Assembly: GCF_950101795.1 (NCBI RefSeq)
Contig: NZ_CATNLZ010000001.1
Location: 813,382 to 877,381, forward strand
Length of the DNA: 64,000 bases
Direction: 5' to 3'
From: Nocardioides sp. T2.26MG-1
Lineage (GTDB): Bacteria; Actinomycetota; Actinomycetes; Propionibacteriales; Nocardioidaceae
In this document: positions 16,572 to 25,270 of the stretch, piece after piece
Layout: each line of letters begins with the position of its first letter
Numbering within the stretch: position 1 is the stretch's first letter
Program-made: the position numbers and the translations under genes
Notes under the pieces: model-generated
What the model was told of the DNA's origin: nothing
Database searches by the model: none
The model's input: the letters and a program-made list of their open reading frames with translations, nothing else

Positions 16572-17456
16572 TCAGTCGGCGTCGAGCTCCGTGAGCTCGT
16601 CGTCGGTGAGGTCCAGCTCGGCCGCGGCTGCGGAGTCCTGGATCGACTGGGGACGCTTGGCGCCGGGGATCGGGATCACCACCGGGGACTGGGCGAGCTC
16701 CCACGCGAGCGCGACCTGCTGGGCGCTGACCCCGCGGGCCTGCGCGACCCGGGCGAACGCCGGGTGCTTCTCGGCCAGCTCCTTGGCGTCGCCGAGACCG
16801 CCGAGCGGGCTCCACGGCAGGAACGCCAAGCCCAGCTCCTCGCAGACGTCGATCTCGGGACGGCTGCTGCGGAACGCCGGGGAGAACTGGTTCTGCACGC
16901 TCACCAGGTGGTCGCCGAGCGCCGCGTGCGCGGCCCGGATCTGCTCGGGGTTGGCGTTGGAGATGCCGAGCATCCGCACCTTCCCGGACGCGGCGACCTC
17001 CTGCATCGTGGCGAGGACCTCGTCGTACGGCGTCTTGCTGCTCGGCCGGTGGTGCTGCCAGAGCGCGATCTGCTCGACGCCGAGCCGCCGCAGGCTGTCG
17101 TCGACGGCCTGCTTGAGGTGGGCCGCGGAGCTGTCGGTGCCCCAGCCGCCGCCCTCGGTGCGGACGTGGCCGCCCTTGGTCGCGAGCAGCACCCGGTCGC
17201 GCACCCCTAGCTCGTCGAGCAGCGAGGCGATCAGCAGCTCGTTCTCACCCTGGGCGCCCGCACCCTTCTCGTCACCGGGCCCGTAGGCGTCGGCGGTGTC
17301 GAAGAGCGTCACCCCCGCGTCGAGCGCGGCCCGCACGGTCGCGAGCAGCTGCTCGCGGGGCTGGGTGCCGGTCTGGTCGAAGGTCATCAGGCCGAGCCCG
17401 ATGGCGCCGACCTCGGTGCGGCCGACGGTGTCGTTGCCGATGCTGCGAATCCTCAT
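16572..17456 (-). CDS. Aldo/keto reductase
   Basis: 294-residue NADPH-dependent TIM-barrel oxidoreductase. Catalytic tetrad in order: Asp and Tyr in FDTADAYGPG, Lys in LLATKGG, His in IALWQHH. The C-terminal cofactor loop is IPIPGAKRPQSIQDS. An insert (GDEKGAGAQGENELL) follows the Tyr loop. The reaction is reduction of an unidentified aldehyde or ketone. TAGGAA 6 nt before the ATG is a weak -10 candidate. No operon partner. Confidence 0.88.
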   Translation of the reverse strand: MRIRSIGNDTVGRTEVGAIGLGLMTFDQTGTQPREQLLATVRAALDAGVTLFDTADAYGPGDEKGAGAQGENELLIASLLDELGVRDRVLLATKGGHVRTEGGGWGTDSSAAHLKQAVDDSLRRLGVEQIALWQHHRPSSKTPYDEVLATMQEVAASGKVRMLGISNANPEQIRAAHAALGDHLVSVQNQFSPAFRSSRPEIDVCEELGLAFLPWSPLGGLGDAKELAEKHPAFARVAQARGVSAQQVALAWELAQSPVVIPIPGAKRPQSIQDSAAAAELDLTDDELTELDAD

Positions 17457-17507
17457 GACTCGTTCCTACCAGGGGCGTGCACACCGCCCGCCCCCGGGCC
17501 GACCGCG

Positions 17508-18089
17508 CTACCGCTGACTCGAGTCGGCGTACATCGGCGGGCACTCGCCGCCGGGCGTCGTCGCGAGCTCGAAGTGCCAGATCTCGTTGGCGAAGACCTG
17601 GCACAGCCCGTACGCCGACCCGTACCGTCCGAGCCACTCGTCGGCCTCCGTGGGGCCGATGTCGACGGCCTCGCCCTTCACGTGCTCGGACTCGTCGGGG
17701 GTCGAGACGAACTTGAGCGCCTCCTCCAGGCTGCCGTACGTCGCCACCGCCTCGTCGAGCAGCCGCTGCTGGTGCTCGCGGCTGCGCCACCCGCTGGTCA
17801 CCTCGATGTCGACGCCGTCCGCCCTCGCCGCCCGCACCGCCTCCTCGAGGGCGGAGCGCAGGTCGGGGTCGAGACGGGCGATGTCGACGCGCGAGGTGTC
17901 CAGGGTGCCCTGCCGAGGGAGGGCCAGCCGGTCGACGGGCTTGGCGAGGCCGGTGCCCGGTCGCCCGTGGGGCGTGCCGGTGGGCTCCTCGGCGGCGTGG
18001 TTCCCGCACGCGGTCAGGACGATCCCGAGCAGGAGCACGGCGAGGAGCGCTGGTGCGCCGGCGTGCCGGCGGGGACGAGGTGTGCTCAT
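17508..18089 (-). CDS. M15-family D-alanyl-D-alanine carboxypeptidase lipoprotein (VanY-like)
   Basis: 193-residue secreted peptidoglycan hydrolase. It has a basic N-terminus, hydrophobic core and lipobox LTAC (Cys near residue 28), so it is predicted to be a lipoprotein. The catalytic domain has TSGWRSREHQ, the zinc motif SEHVKGEAVDIG (His, Asp) and EIWHFE (catalytic Glu and third zinc His), a complete M15 active site. It trims the terminal D-Ala of stem peptides. TAGCGT 7 nt before the ATG indicates a leaderless mRNA. Confidence 0.88.
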   Translation of the reverse strand: MSTPRPRRHAGAPALLAVLLLGIVLTACGNHAAEEPTGTPHGRPGTGLAKPVDRLALPRQGTLDTSRVDIARLDPDLRSALEEAVRAARADGVDIEVTSGWRSREHQQRLLDEAVATYGSLEEALKFVSTPDESEHVKGEAVDIGPTEADEWLGRYGSAYGLCQVFANEIWHFELATTPGGECPPMYADSSQR

Positions 18090-18096
18090 GCCGACG

Positions 18097-18102
18097 ACGC
18101 TA
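18097..18102 (-). promoter_or_regulatory. -10 element (leaderless) of the M15 carboxypeptidase gene
   Basis: Reverse-strand TAGCGT ends 7 nt before the ATG at 18089, with no RBS between them. The remaining 170 bp to the next gene shows no other structure that I recognise. Confidence 0.45.
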
Positions 18103-18273
18103 GGAACCGGGCGCGCGCCGCACCTCCGCCTCAGGTACCACTCCGGTCACCGCTCAGCCAGAAGATCGGTCCTCCGATCGCGGCCCCGTCTGCCCGACAG
18201 GATTCCCACGTTCTCGGACACGATCTTGCGGGACGCTCGCCCCGGTGCTCCGGCGGCAGCGCATCCTCGCTGC

Positions 18274-18882
18274 ATGGGCAAAGTAGTGGCACAGGCGATC
18301 ACGTCCCTCGACGGGTACGTCGCCAAGCAGGACAACAGCATCGGCCGGTTGTTCGACTGGCTGCAGAACGGCGAGGTCGAGCTCCCCACGCCCGCCGGCG
18401 ACATGACCGTGCACCTCACTCCGCAGAGCGCTGAGCACTGGCGGCGGTGGGTGTCGTCGCTCGGTGCACTGGTCTGCGGCCGGACCCTCTTCGACGTGAC
18501 CGACGGGTGGCATGGGCGCCACACTCTCGACGTCCCCGTCGTCGTCGTGACCCATCGGGTCCCGACCGACTGGGTCGAAGCACACCCAGAGGCGCCGTTC
18601 ACGTTCGTGACCGACGGAGTGGCGGCTGCGGTGTCGCAGGCGCGGGCGCTGGCCGGCGATCGCGACGTGACGGTCACCGGTGGCGACATCGCCCGGCAGT
18701 GCCTGGACCTCGGGCTGCTCGACGAGGTCGCCGTCGACCTCGTTCCGGTCGTGATGGGTGAGGGCAACCGACCGTTCTTCGGCCGGCTCTCCTCCGAGGA
18801 CGTCCTACTCGGCAACCCGACCGTCTGCGTCCAGGGTGACCGGGTGACGCACCTCGTCTTCCCCGTCGACCGCTCGGGCTGA
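18274..18882 (+). CDS. Dihydrofolate reductase-like / RibD C-terminal domain protein
   Basis: 202 residues. It has MGKVVAQAITSLDGYVA at the N-terminus, LVCGRTLFDVTDGW, PVVVVTHRVPTDW and VTGGDIARQCLDLGLLDEVAVDLVPVVMG, the pattern of the RibD_C/DHFR-like oxidoreductases common in actinobacteria. NADPH-dependent reduction is inferred from the family; the substrate is unknown. It is not the housekeeping folA type. It lies convergent with the quinone-oxidoreductase gene at 18898, 15 nt away. Confidence 0.83.
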   Translation: MGKVVAQAITSLDGYVAKQDNSIGRLFDWLQNGEVELPTPAGDMTVHLTPQSAEHWRRWVSSLGALVCGRTLFDVTDGWHGRHTLDVPVVVVTHRVPTDWVEAHPEAPFTFVTDGVAAAVSQARALAGDRDVTVTGGDIARQCLDLGLLDEVAVDLVPVVMGEGNRPFFGRLSSEDVLLGNPTVCVQGDRVTHLVFPVDRSG

Positions 18883-18897
18883 CGCCGGAGGAGCCGG

Positions 18898-19851
18898 TCA
18901 GCGCTTATGCGGGGTGATCACGACCTTGCCGTGGAGCGTCCCCGCCGCGGCCTGTGCATGGATGCTCGCCAGGTCCTCGAGCGGGGCGCGCTGGGCCACC
19001 TGGACCTTCAGCTGCCCCCGGTCGACGAGCTCGGCCAGACCGGCGAGCTGGGCGGCGTCGCTCCGGACGTAGAGGTCGATCCCGCGCACGCCCCGGTCCT
19101 CGTCGGCCGGCGCCGGCATCCAGACGGTGGTGTTGACCACGACCCCTCCGTCCCGCACCAGGGCAGCCAGCGCCGCGAACTCCTCCGGCTCGATCGGGGC
19201 GAGGTTGAGCAGGACGTCGACGGGCTCGGCCACCTCATCGACCACCGACGCAGCGGTGTGGTCGATCACCTGGTCGGCCCCCGCCGCCGCGACCTGGGCA
19301 CTGCTCCGGGCACTGGCCGTGGCGATCACCTGCGCCCCGACGGCCTTCGCGAGCTGGGTGGCGTAGCCACCGACCGCGCCGTCGGCCCCGTTGATGAGGA
19401 TGCGCTGGCCCGCCTGGAGCCCCGCGTGCTCGTGAAGGGCCTGCCAGGCCGTCAGCCCGACCACGGGCAGGGCGGCCGCGTCGGCCAGCGCGATGCTCCT
19501 CGGCGCCGGCGCCAGGCTGTCCGCGGAGGCCAGGACGTACTCCGCGGACGCGCCGTCGGCGACGAACGGCAGGAACCCGAGCACCCGGTCACCCACGCTC
19601 AGGCCCTGGACGTCCTCGCCGAGCGCATCGACCGTCCCCGCGACGTCCAGGCCCGGGATGTGTGGCAGCTCGAGCGGCATCGGGCCCTGCATGAAGCCGG
19701 CCCGGATGTTGCCGTCCACACCGTTGAAGGTGGTTCCCGCCACCCGGACGCGCACCTGGCCCGGCCCGGGCTCGGGCGTCTCGACGTCCTCGTGGACCAG
19801 CACCTCGGGACCGCCGTACGCGTGGAATCGCACTGCCTTCATCTGACTCAC
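18898..19851 (-). CDS. NADP-dependent zinc-free quinone oxidoreductase-like MDR protein
   Basis: 317 residues of the medium-chain reductase superfamily, quinone-oxidoreductase branch. It has VRFHAYGGPEVLV, GTTFNGVDGNIRAGF, PHIPGLDVAGTV, VGDRVLGF and the cofactor loop INGADGAVGGYATQLAKAVGA; the zinc ligands are lacking. The GTG at 19851 has GAGGACGG upstream; an in-frame ATG three codons later is an alternative. Two perfect palindromic operators lie directly upstream and a MarR gene lies behind on the same strand, so it is probably MarR-repressed and electrophile- or quinone-inducible. Confidence 0.86.
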   Translation of the reverse strand: MSQMKAVRFHAYGGPEVLVHEDVETPEPGPGQVRVRVAGTTFNGVDGNIRAGFMQGPMPLELPHIPGLDVAGTVDALGEDVQGLSVGDRVLGFLPFVADGASAEYVLASADSLAPAPRSIALADAAALPVVGLTAWQALHEHAGLQAGQRILINGADGAVGGYATQLAKAVGAQVIATASARSSAQVAAAGADQVIDHTAASVVDEVAEPVDVLLNLAPIEPEEFAALAALVRDGGVVVNTTVWMPAPADEDRGVRGIDLYVRSDAAQLAGLAELVDRGQLKVQVAQRAPLEDLASIHAQAAAGTLHGKVVITPHKR

Positions 19852-19870
19852 CCGTCCTCACATCGATAGT

Positions 19871-19922
19871 GCTTCGAATTCGAAGCGATACGACGACGGT
19901 AGCAATGCTTCGAATTCGAAGC
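19871..19922. promoter_or_regulatory. Two perfect GCTTCGAATTCGAAGC operators
   Basis: The 16-bp perfect palindrome GCTTCGAATTCGAAGC occurs at 19871-19886 and again at 19907-19922, 36 bp apart. The first lies just upstream of a TATCGA -10-like element for the oxidoreductase gene. A degenerate copy (TTCGAAGC, 20609-20616) precedes the MarR gene. The pattern strongly suggests binding by the adjacent MarR protein. Confidence 0.75.
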
Positions 19923-20056
19923 AAGGGTTCAGAGGTGGCAGTCCGCAGTCCGGCGGCGCAGGCGTCAGCGGGCGTACGGCGCAGCAGGATCTCCACCGCG
20001 CGACGACGCGGTGGTGAGAGGCCCGGTGGACCCGGCGCCGTCGGCGAGCGCCGCGC

Positions 20057-20581
20057 TCAGGCCTGCGGTGCGGAGGACTTGCGGCGAGGCGTGGCCGAGC
20101 GCGGCGGGCTGGCGCGCATGTGGTCGAGCACCGGCTCCAGCAGCGCACCGAGGGCGCCCACGTCGGCGCCGGTCAGGGTGGTGAAGAGGAGCTCGCGGAC
20201 GACCTCGATGTGTCCGGGCACCGCCTTGGCCAGCCGGGCGCGCCCGGCCTCGGTGATCGTCACGATGACGCCGCGGTCGTCGTCGGGCGACGGGCTCCGC
20301 TCGACCAGGCCCGCCTTCTCCATCTGCCCCGCCTGGTAGGTCAGGCCGCTGCGGCTGTAGACCACCTCGTCCGCGAGCTCGGTCATCCGCAGGCTGCCGG
20401 TCGGCGAGTCCAGGCCCAGGCGAGCCAGCACCTTGAACTGCACGTAGGTGAGGTCGCTGGCCTCGCGGAGCTGCTGCTCCACGCGGTGGCGCAGCAGGGC
20501 CGCCACGTCCATCAGTGCGAAGTACGCGCGCAGCTGGGCGTCATCGAGGTCGAGCTCGGAGTAGGGCTCCGCGAACGTCAC
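20057..20581 (-). CDS. MarR-family transcriptional regulator
   Basis: 174 residues: dimerisation helices, then LTYVQFKVLARLG, GSLRMTELADEVVYSRSGLTYQAGQMEKAGLV (HTH) and the wing SPDDDRGVIVTITEAGRA. The basic C-terminal tail (PPRSATPRRKSS) is unusual and may add DNA contacts. The GTG at 20581 abuts GGAG with no spacer, while TAGGGT (reverse strand 20593-20588) ends 6 nt upstream, so a leaderless start fits better. Likely regulator of the oxidoreductase at 18898. Confidence 0.87.
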   Translation of the reverse strand: MTFAEPYSELDLDDAQLRAYFALMDVAALLRHRVEQQLREASDLTYVQFKVLARLGLDSPTGSLRMTELADEVVYSRSGLTYQAGQMEKAGLVERSPSPDDDRGVIVTITEAGRARLAKAVPGHIEVVRELLFTTLTGADVGALGALLEPVLDHMRASPPRSATPRRKSSAPQA

Positions 20582-21059
20582 CTCCGCACCCTAACGTCGA
20601 TATTCACATTCGAAGCACTTCTGCCCGCAGCACCGCCAGCGCCTCGTGGCACAGTGCGGCGACCTGGGAGCTCTCGGAGCGTTCGCACGCGCCGCGGCAC
20701 ACCGGCTTCCCAAGCCCCGCGACCGGGCGGCTCTCGACGTGATGCGCGCCGCCCAACGGCTGGCAACCGGCGCCCCGGTGCAACTCGACCCGGTGGAGTC
20801 GCACGTGCACCAGAGCGCGTGCTGGGGTGGGTTCACGACGCCCCGGGACGACTCGGTCACGCGGCGGTGCAGAGTCTGGCCGACCCGCTCGGACGGGCGA
20901 AGCCAGCCCGACGCGCGATAGGCTGAGCCCTGCCGAAGCAACACCCGATGGGTGGGGAAAGTGAGGCGACGCCGGCCAAGCCCGGTCGGCGCTTCCATCC
21001 CAAGCACGCGGGTACGCCTCGGACGTCCTCCCTGGCCACCCGCGAGGAGGACCGATCCT
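20582..21059. other. 478-bp intergenic stretch without a supportable gene
   Basis: It holds the likely leaderless -10 of the MarR gene (20588-20593) and one half-site TTCGAAGC (20609-20616). The rest has open frames on both strands, but the products are Arg-rich, lack recognisable motifs, and third-position bias is poor. I see no gene, tRNA or strong hairpin. The right end carries the RBS of the next gene. Confidence 0.5.
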
Positions 21060-22001
21060 GTGCATGCCATCGAGACACAGTTCATCTCTTTCGACGACCG
21101 CTTCCAGGGTCTCGACGGCGACTTCGTCGTCGAGCGGATCCACACCGGCGCGCGCAAGAGCGAGGGCCCGGCGTACTTCCCTGCAGGCCGCTACTTGATC
21201 TGGAGCGACATCCCGAACTCGCGCCTGATGCGATGGGACGAGACGTCGGGCGCCGTGGGGGTGTTCCGCGACGACTCCGGCTACGCGAACGGCAACACCG
21301 TCGACCGCGAAGGGCGGCTCGTCACCTGCGAGCAGGGCAACCGGCGGGTGACGCGCACCGAGATCGACGGCCGGATCACGATCCTGGCCGACTCGTTCCG
21401 CGGTCGGCGGCTCAACAGCCCGAACGACGTCGTCGTCCGGACCGACGGCACGATCTGGTTCACCGACCCGCCCTACGGGATCGCCACGGACTACGAGGGG
21501 AACCTCGCCGAGCAGGAGCTGGACGGGCAGTACGTCTTCCGGCTCGACCCGGCGACCGGCCACCTGTCGGTCGTGGCGGACGACTTCGTCCGGCCCAACG
21601 GTCTGGCGTTCTCGCCCGACGAGAAGCAGCTCTACATCGCCGACACCAGGCAGGATCCCAGCCACATCCGCGTCTTCGACGTGCGCGACGACGGCACCCT
21701 GACCGGCGGCAAGATCCATGCCACGTGCGACAACGGCAAGTTCGACGGCTTCCGGCTCGACAGCGAGGGCCGCATCTGGGCGGCGGCCTGGGACGGCGTG
21801 CACTGCTTCGCCCAGGACGGCGATCTCATCGGCAAGCTGCTGCTGCCGGAGTCGGTCTCGAACCTGTGCTTCGGCGGTCTCAAGCGCAACGTCCTGTTCA
21901 TCACGGCCGGGTGCTCGGTCTATGCCCTCCGGGTCACCTTCAACGGCGCCCGGTACCCGCGCCCCGACAGCCCGGACACCGGGGGCGGGCGCAGGGGCTG
22001 A
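21060..22001 (+). CDS. SMP-30/gluconolactonase/LRE-family beta-propeller protein
   Basis: 313-residue six-bladed propeller hydrolase. It has KSEGPAYFPAGRYLIWSDI (metal Glu), the NSPNDVVVRTDGTIWFTDPPYG block (metal Asn), RPNGLAFSPDEKQLYIADT, and FDGFRLDSEGRIWAAAWDGV (metal Asp). All divalent-metal ligands of gluconolactonases are present, so lactone hydrolysis is likely; the specific sugar lactone is unknown. The GTG at 21060 has GAGGAGG about 10 nt upstream. No operon partner is visible. Confidence 0.87.
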   Translation: MHAIETQFISFDDRFQGLDGDFVVERIHTGARKSEGPAYFPAGRYLIWSDIPNSRLMRWDETSGAVGVFRDDSGYANGNTVDREGRLVTCEQGNRRVTRTEIDGRITILADSFRGRRLNSPNDVVVRTDGTIWFTDPPYGIATDYEGNLAEQELDGQYVFRLDPATGHLSVVADDFVRPNGLAFSPDEKQLYIADTRQDPSHIRVFDVRDDGTLTGGKIHATCDNGKFDGFRLDSEGRIWAAAWDGVHCFAQDGDLIGKLLLPESVSNLCFGGLKRNVLFITAGCSVYALRVTFNGARYPRPDSPDTGGGRRG

Positions 22002-22105
22002 CGGGTCCGTGCCTCAGCCATCCGGCGTCGCGCACGACCTATGAGGCCGGCGAACTGGCGCAGTTCGACTCCTGGTTCGAGCCCATCGAACTCCCGGCCG
22101 GTGCC

Positions 22106-23008
22106 TCATCCGAGGTGATGCGCCGGGTTGTCAGGCAGGCTCGTCCCGGTGAGTCTCTCGGAGACCTCCCAGAGCCGTCTAGCGGTCGCGGGGTCTGTCG
22201 CTCCATCTGACAGTTTGGTGACGGCGGCGGGTCCACGGACTCCTCCGAAGCGGCTCGGCCCGACGAAGCTGCCGGGCGGAACGTCGCCGACGGCGGCCAG
22301 CAGCGTCGGGAGCGAGCCTCTTTCGGGCCCGTGGGCGAACAGGGGGGTGCTGAGTGCGGCAATGGCGTCCAGCAGCCTGTTGCCGCTGGTGATCCGAAAG
22401 TTGGTTGATGCCCAGCCGGGATGGGCGGAGGTTGCGATCACCGGCGAGTCGATGGCCGTCAGGCGGTGTTGGAGTTCGGCGGTGAAGAGCAGGTTCGCCA
22501 GTTTGGACTGCCCGTAGGCGCCGAACGGCTGGTATGTCTTCCTCTCCCATTGCAGATCGTCGAAGTCGATCCGTGCCGAGCGATACGCGGTCGAGGAGAC
22601 GGTGACGACCCGGCTCGCGATTCGGTCCATCAGCAGGTTCGTCAGTGCGAAGTGTCCCAGATGGTTGACCCCGAGCTGGAGCTCGAAACCGTCAGCCGTG
22701 TGCTGCAGTGTGTCGGTCATGGTTCCGGCGTTGTTGACGAGCACGTCGACGGTCCTGTCGATGCTGGACGCGAAGTCACGGATCGAGGCCAGCGAGGCGA
22801 GGTCCAGCGAACGGACCTCGACCTTGCTGCCCATCGTGGCCGCTGCGGCACGACCCTTGTCCTGGTCCCGGACCGCGAGGAGGACCAGAGCTCCCTTGGC
22901 GGCGAAGGCGGCCGCCGCGGCTCGGCCGATCCCACTGTTGGCGCCGGTGATGACGATCGTGCGGCCGGTCTGGTCCGGCATCTGCGAAGGCGAAGTGAGT
23001 GTCTGCAT
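22106..23008 (-). CDS. Short-chain dehydrogenase/reductase
   Basis: 300 residues. Cofactor loop ITGANSGIGRAAA, VDVLVNNAGT, catalytic Ser in VVTVSSTAYRSA, and a Y-x3-K centre in AYGQSKLANLLF. This is the retinol-dehydrogenase/WWOX-like SDR subgroup. Codon use is visibly less G/C-biased than neighbouring core genes, hinting at recent acquisition. It is divergent from a TetR gene with a palindrome overlapping its own -10, so TetR repression is likely. Substrate unknown. Confidence 0.86.
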   Translation of the reverse strand: MQTLTSPSQMPDQTGRTIVITGANSGIGRAAAAAFAAKGALVLLAVRDQDKGRAAAATMGSKVEVRSLDLASLASIRDFASSIDRTVDVLVNNAGTMTDTLQHTADGFELQLGVNHLGHFALTNLLMDRIASRVVTVSSTAYRSARIDFDDLQWERKTYQPFGAYGQSKLANLLFTAELQHRLTAIDSPVIATSAHPGWASTNFRITSGNRLLDAIAALSTPLFAHGPERGSLPTLLAAVGDVPPGSFVGPSRFGGVRGPAAVTKLSDGATDPATARRLWEVSERLTGTSLPDNPAHHLG

Positions 23009-23014
23009 GCGGCC

Positions 23015-23063
23015 AATGTATCCAGTGGATACAATTTTTCCAATGGATACATCGCAGTAGGCT
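23015..23063. promoter_or_regulatory. Divergent promoter and TetR operator (TGTATCC-N3-GGATACA)
   Basis: TGTATCCAGTGGATACA (23017-23033) is a perfect 7-bp inverted repeat, with an extra GGATAC half-site at 23045-23050. TACATT (reverse strand 23020-23015) ends 6 nt before the SDR ATG and lies inside the palindrome. TAGGCT (23058-23063) ends 6 nt before the TetR ATG. Both transcripts should be leaderless, and repressor binding would block the SDR promoter directly. Confidence 0.7.
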
Positions 23064-23069
23064 GGCACC

Positions 23070-23651
23070 ATGAAGGTCGCCCGTCCCTATCACCACGGCA
23101 ATCTGCGCCAGGCGGTGTTGAACGAAGCCACAGCGGTGGTGCGGGAAAGAGGAGCGGCCGAACTGTCGCTGCGCGAGGTGGCCACGACCATCGGCGTCAC
23201 CCACGCGGCTCCACGTCGATACTTCCCCGGTCGACAGGACCTGCTCGACGCCCTGGCCGTGGAGGGCTTTTCGCGTCTCGGGGCCCGGTTGCAGGACGCC
23301 CTCGACACGTCGTCCGGATACCGGGAACAGGTGCGCGCAGTCGCAACGGCCTATCTCGACTTCATGATCTCCGAGGCGAACCTGACCGAGCTGATGTTCG
23401 CCACCAAGCACGGTGCGGACGGTGACGCCGTAGGGGAGGGTGCCGCCGCCGCGTTCGCGCCGCTGCTGCAGATGTTCCGTCGCGGGCAGGCAGAGGGCGC
23501 GCTCTCGAACCGGGATCCCGAGCGGACCGGTCTGGTCTTTCTCGCAACGCTCCAGGGCATCGCAGGCCTCGTCCACTGTGGCGTCGTACCGCCTGGGCAG
23601 CTTGATGACCTGATCGATGACGCCCTGGCGCAGTTCTCGGGTCTGTCCTGA
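23070..23651 (+). CDS. TetR-family transcriptional regulator
   Basis: 193 residues. The HTH is YHHGNLRQAVLNEATAVV then LSLREVATTIGVTHAAPRRYF, with Pro-Arg at the recognition helix, typical of the HGN-type TetR proteins. A TetR_C-type ligand domain follows. It is divergent from the SDR gene at 22106, with a palindrome between them. Effector unknown. Confidence 0.87.
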   Translation: MKVARPYHHGNLRQAVLNEATAVVRERGAAELSLREVATTIGVTHAAPRRYFPGRQDLLDALAVEGFSRLGARLQDALDTSSGYREQVRAVATAYLDFMISEANLTELMFATKHGADGDAVGEGAAAAFAPLLQMFRRGQAEGALSNRDPERTGLVFLATLQGIAGLVHCGVVPPGQLDDLIDDALAQFSGLS

Positions 23652-23702
23652 CATGAGTGCGCCGCGTGCGGCGTCGAGTACACCCAGTAGCGGTCGGGGG
23701 AC

Positions 23703-24347
23703 TCAGTCGTTGGTCGACGGCCCGGGGTCAGTCGCGGCGTACCGGGCGGCGATGGTGCGGACCGCCTCGTCGACAACTTGCGCGGCGCGTTGGGCGCTCA
23801 CCTGCCAGCCCGGCACCAGGAGTGTGGGCCAGAAGATGTAGTTGGAGATCATGCCCAGGAACTGGGTGGCCGCGAGGTCCACGTCGTCGATGCGCACCGT
23901 TCCGGCCTCGTGCTCGGCCAGCAGGTAGCTGCGTACGGACTCGAAGTAGGGCATCTTGCCGTGCGAGAACTGCGCGTTGGCGAGCTCAGGGAACCGCGGC
24001 AGCTCGGCGATGACGATGCGGAAGAGGTCGGTCATCTGGGGGCGGCTCAGCAGTTCGGCGTAACGGCGACCGATGGCTCTGAGCCCGTCGACGACGTTGC
24101 CGGCTGGCGGAGGATCCTCCTCGTCAGCGGTTGACCAGGACTCGGTCACGATGGCGTCGAAAAGGGCAGCCTTACTCGGGAACTGCTTGAACAAGGTGGC
24201 CCGCGAGACACCCGAGCGCTCCGCGACGCGCGCCAGGGACGTCCGGTCGTAGCCCAATTCGAGGAACAGTGCGGTTGCGGCCGTGACGATCAGCGCTCGC
24301 TTCTCCAGGGCGACGCGCTGGTGGTACGTCGGCACGGCCCTGCTCAT
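23703..24347 (-). CDS. TetR-family transcriptional regulator
   Basis: 214 residues. The HTH reads KRALIVTAATALFLELG then TSLARVAERSGVSRATLFKQF, followed by an AefR-like C-terminal domain with Trp/Phe-rich helices (NYIFWPTLLVPGW). TATGCT ends 6 nt before the ATG, again indicating a leaderless mRNA. It is divergent from the SDR/F420-type operon at 24491, with two strong palindromes between them. Effector unknown. Confidence 0.87.
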   Translation of the reverse strand: MSRAVPTYHQRVALEKRALIVTAATALFLELGYDRTSLARVAERSGVSRATLFKQFPSKAALFDAIVTESWSTADEEDPPPAGNVVDGLRAIGRRYAELLSRPQMTDLFRIVIAELPRFPELANAQFSHGKMPYFESVRSYLLAEHEAGTVRIDDVDLAATQFLGMISNYIFWPTLLVPGWQVSAQRAAQVVDEAVRTIAARYAATDPGPSTND

Positions 24348-24362
24348 GGGCAGAGCATACGA

Positions 24363-24430
24363 GGTGAGTGGCTTGACTCACCACCTTCGGCGACCTACCG
24401 TCGAGTCAGTGGTGAGTCACTTGGCTCACC
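24363..24430. promoter_or_regulatory. Paired 20-bp operators GGTGAGT...ACTCACC
   Basis: Site A is GGTGAGTGGCTTGACTCACC (24363-24382), a perfect 7-bp inverted repeat. Site B (24411-24430) is GGTGAGTCACTTGGCTCACC, differing at three positions. Centres are 48 bp apart in the divergent region between the TetR gene and the SDR operon. Site A lies just beyond the TetR -10, so autorepression is expected. Confidence 0.75.
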
Positions 24431-24490
24431 ACTCCCGGTGTCGATCACCGGCGACCTCGATCCGTCATCCGCGCACCGAAGGAGCCCCTG

Positions 24491-25270
24491 ATGAACCGCT
24501 TCGACAACCAGACCGTGCTCGTGACCGGTGGGACCGGTGGTCAGGGATCGAGCCACGTACGCGCCTTTCACGCGGAGGGAGCGAACGTCGTGATCGCCGA
24601 CATCGACACCGAGCGCGGCGCCGCTCTCGCCGACGAGCTCGGGACGCGCGCTCGGTTCGCCCGCCTCGACGTCGCCGACGAGAGCTCGTGGTCCGCCGCT
24701 GTGCTCGCCGCCGAGAGCGCCTTCGGTGCCCTGAACGTGCTCGTCAACAACGCCGGCGTGCAGAACCCGCCCGCCATGATCGAGGACACGGAGCAGGCCA
24801 CGTGGTCGCGGATCCTCGACATCAACCTCACCGGGACGTTCCTCGGCATCAAGGTCGCCGCCCCCGCCCTGCGGCGCGCAGCAGGGGGAGCGATCGTCAA
24901 CATCGCCTCGACGATGGGCCTGGGCGGCACGGCCCACTACGCGCCGTACGTCGCCAGCAAGTGGGCCGTGCGAGGCCTCACCCGCACGGCAGCACTCGAG
25001 CTCGGCCGCGACCGCATCCGGGTGAACGCCATCCACCCCGGCGTGATCGCGACGCCCTTCATCCACGAACCAGCTGCCGGCGCCACCTCCGCGATCGCCG
25101 ACTTCTACTCCCCAGAGCCGTTCGCCATTCCCCGGCTCGGAGAGCCCACCGACGTCACCCGGCTACTCCTGTTCCTCGCGTCGTCAGACGCGTCGTTCAT
25201 CACGGGGTCGGAGTACGTCATCGATGGTGGACTCCTCCTCGGCCCCGCACTTCAAGCCGAGACTGCATGA
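24491..25270 (+). CDS. Short-chain dehydrogenase/reductase (classical, steroid-dehydrogenase-like)
   Basis: 259 residues. VTGGTGGQGSSH is the cofactor loop; NNAGV, NIASTMG (Ser) and YAPYVASKWAVRG (Y-x3-K) complete the active site; PGVIATPF and GSEYVIDGGLL are C-terminal SDR signatures. The nearest recognisable group is the 3-alpha/20-beta-hydroxysteroid dehydrogenase type. AAGGAG lies 6 nt before the ATG. It overlaps the next gene by ATGA and is probably controlled by the divergent TetR. Confidence 0.88.
   Translation: MNRFDNQTVLVTGGTGGQGSSHVRAFHAEGANVVIADIDTERGAALADELGTRARFARLDVADESSWSAAVLAAESAFGALNVLVNNAGVQNPPAMIEDTEQATWSRILDINLTGTFLGIKVAAPALRRAAGGAIVNIASTMGLGGTAHYAPYVASKWAVRGLTRTAALELGRDRIRVNAIHPGVIATPFIHEPAAGATSAIADFYSPEPFAIPRLGEPTDVTRLLLFLASSDASFITGSEYVIDGGLLLGPALQAETA

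Noticed and set aside
20582..21059. A hidden gene in the 478-bp gap
   Set aside because: Open frames exist on both strands but show no motif, no RBS and weak third-position bias.
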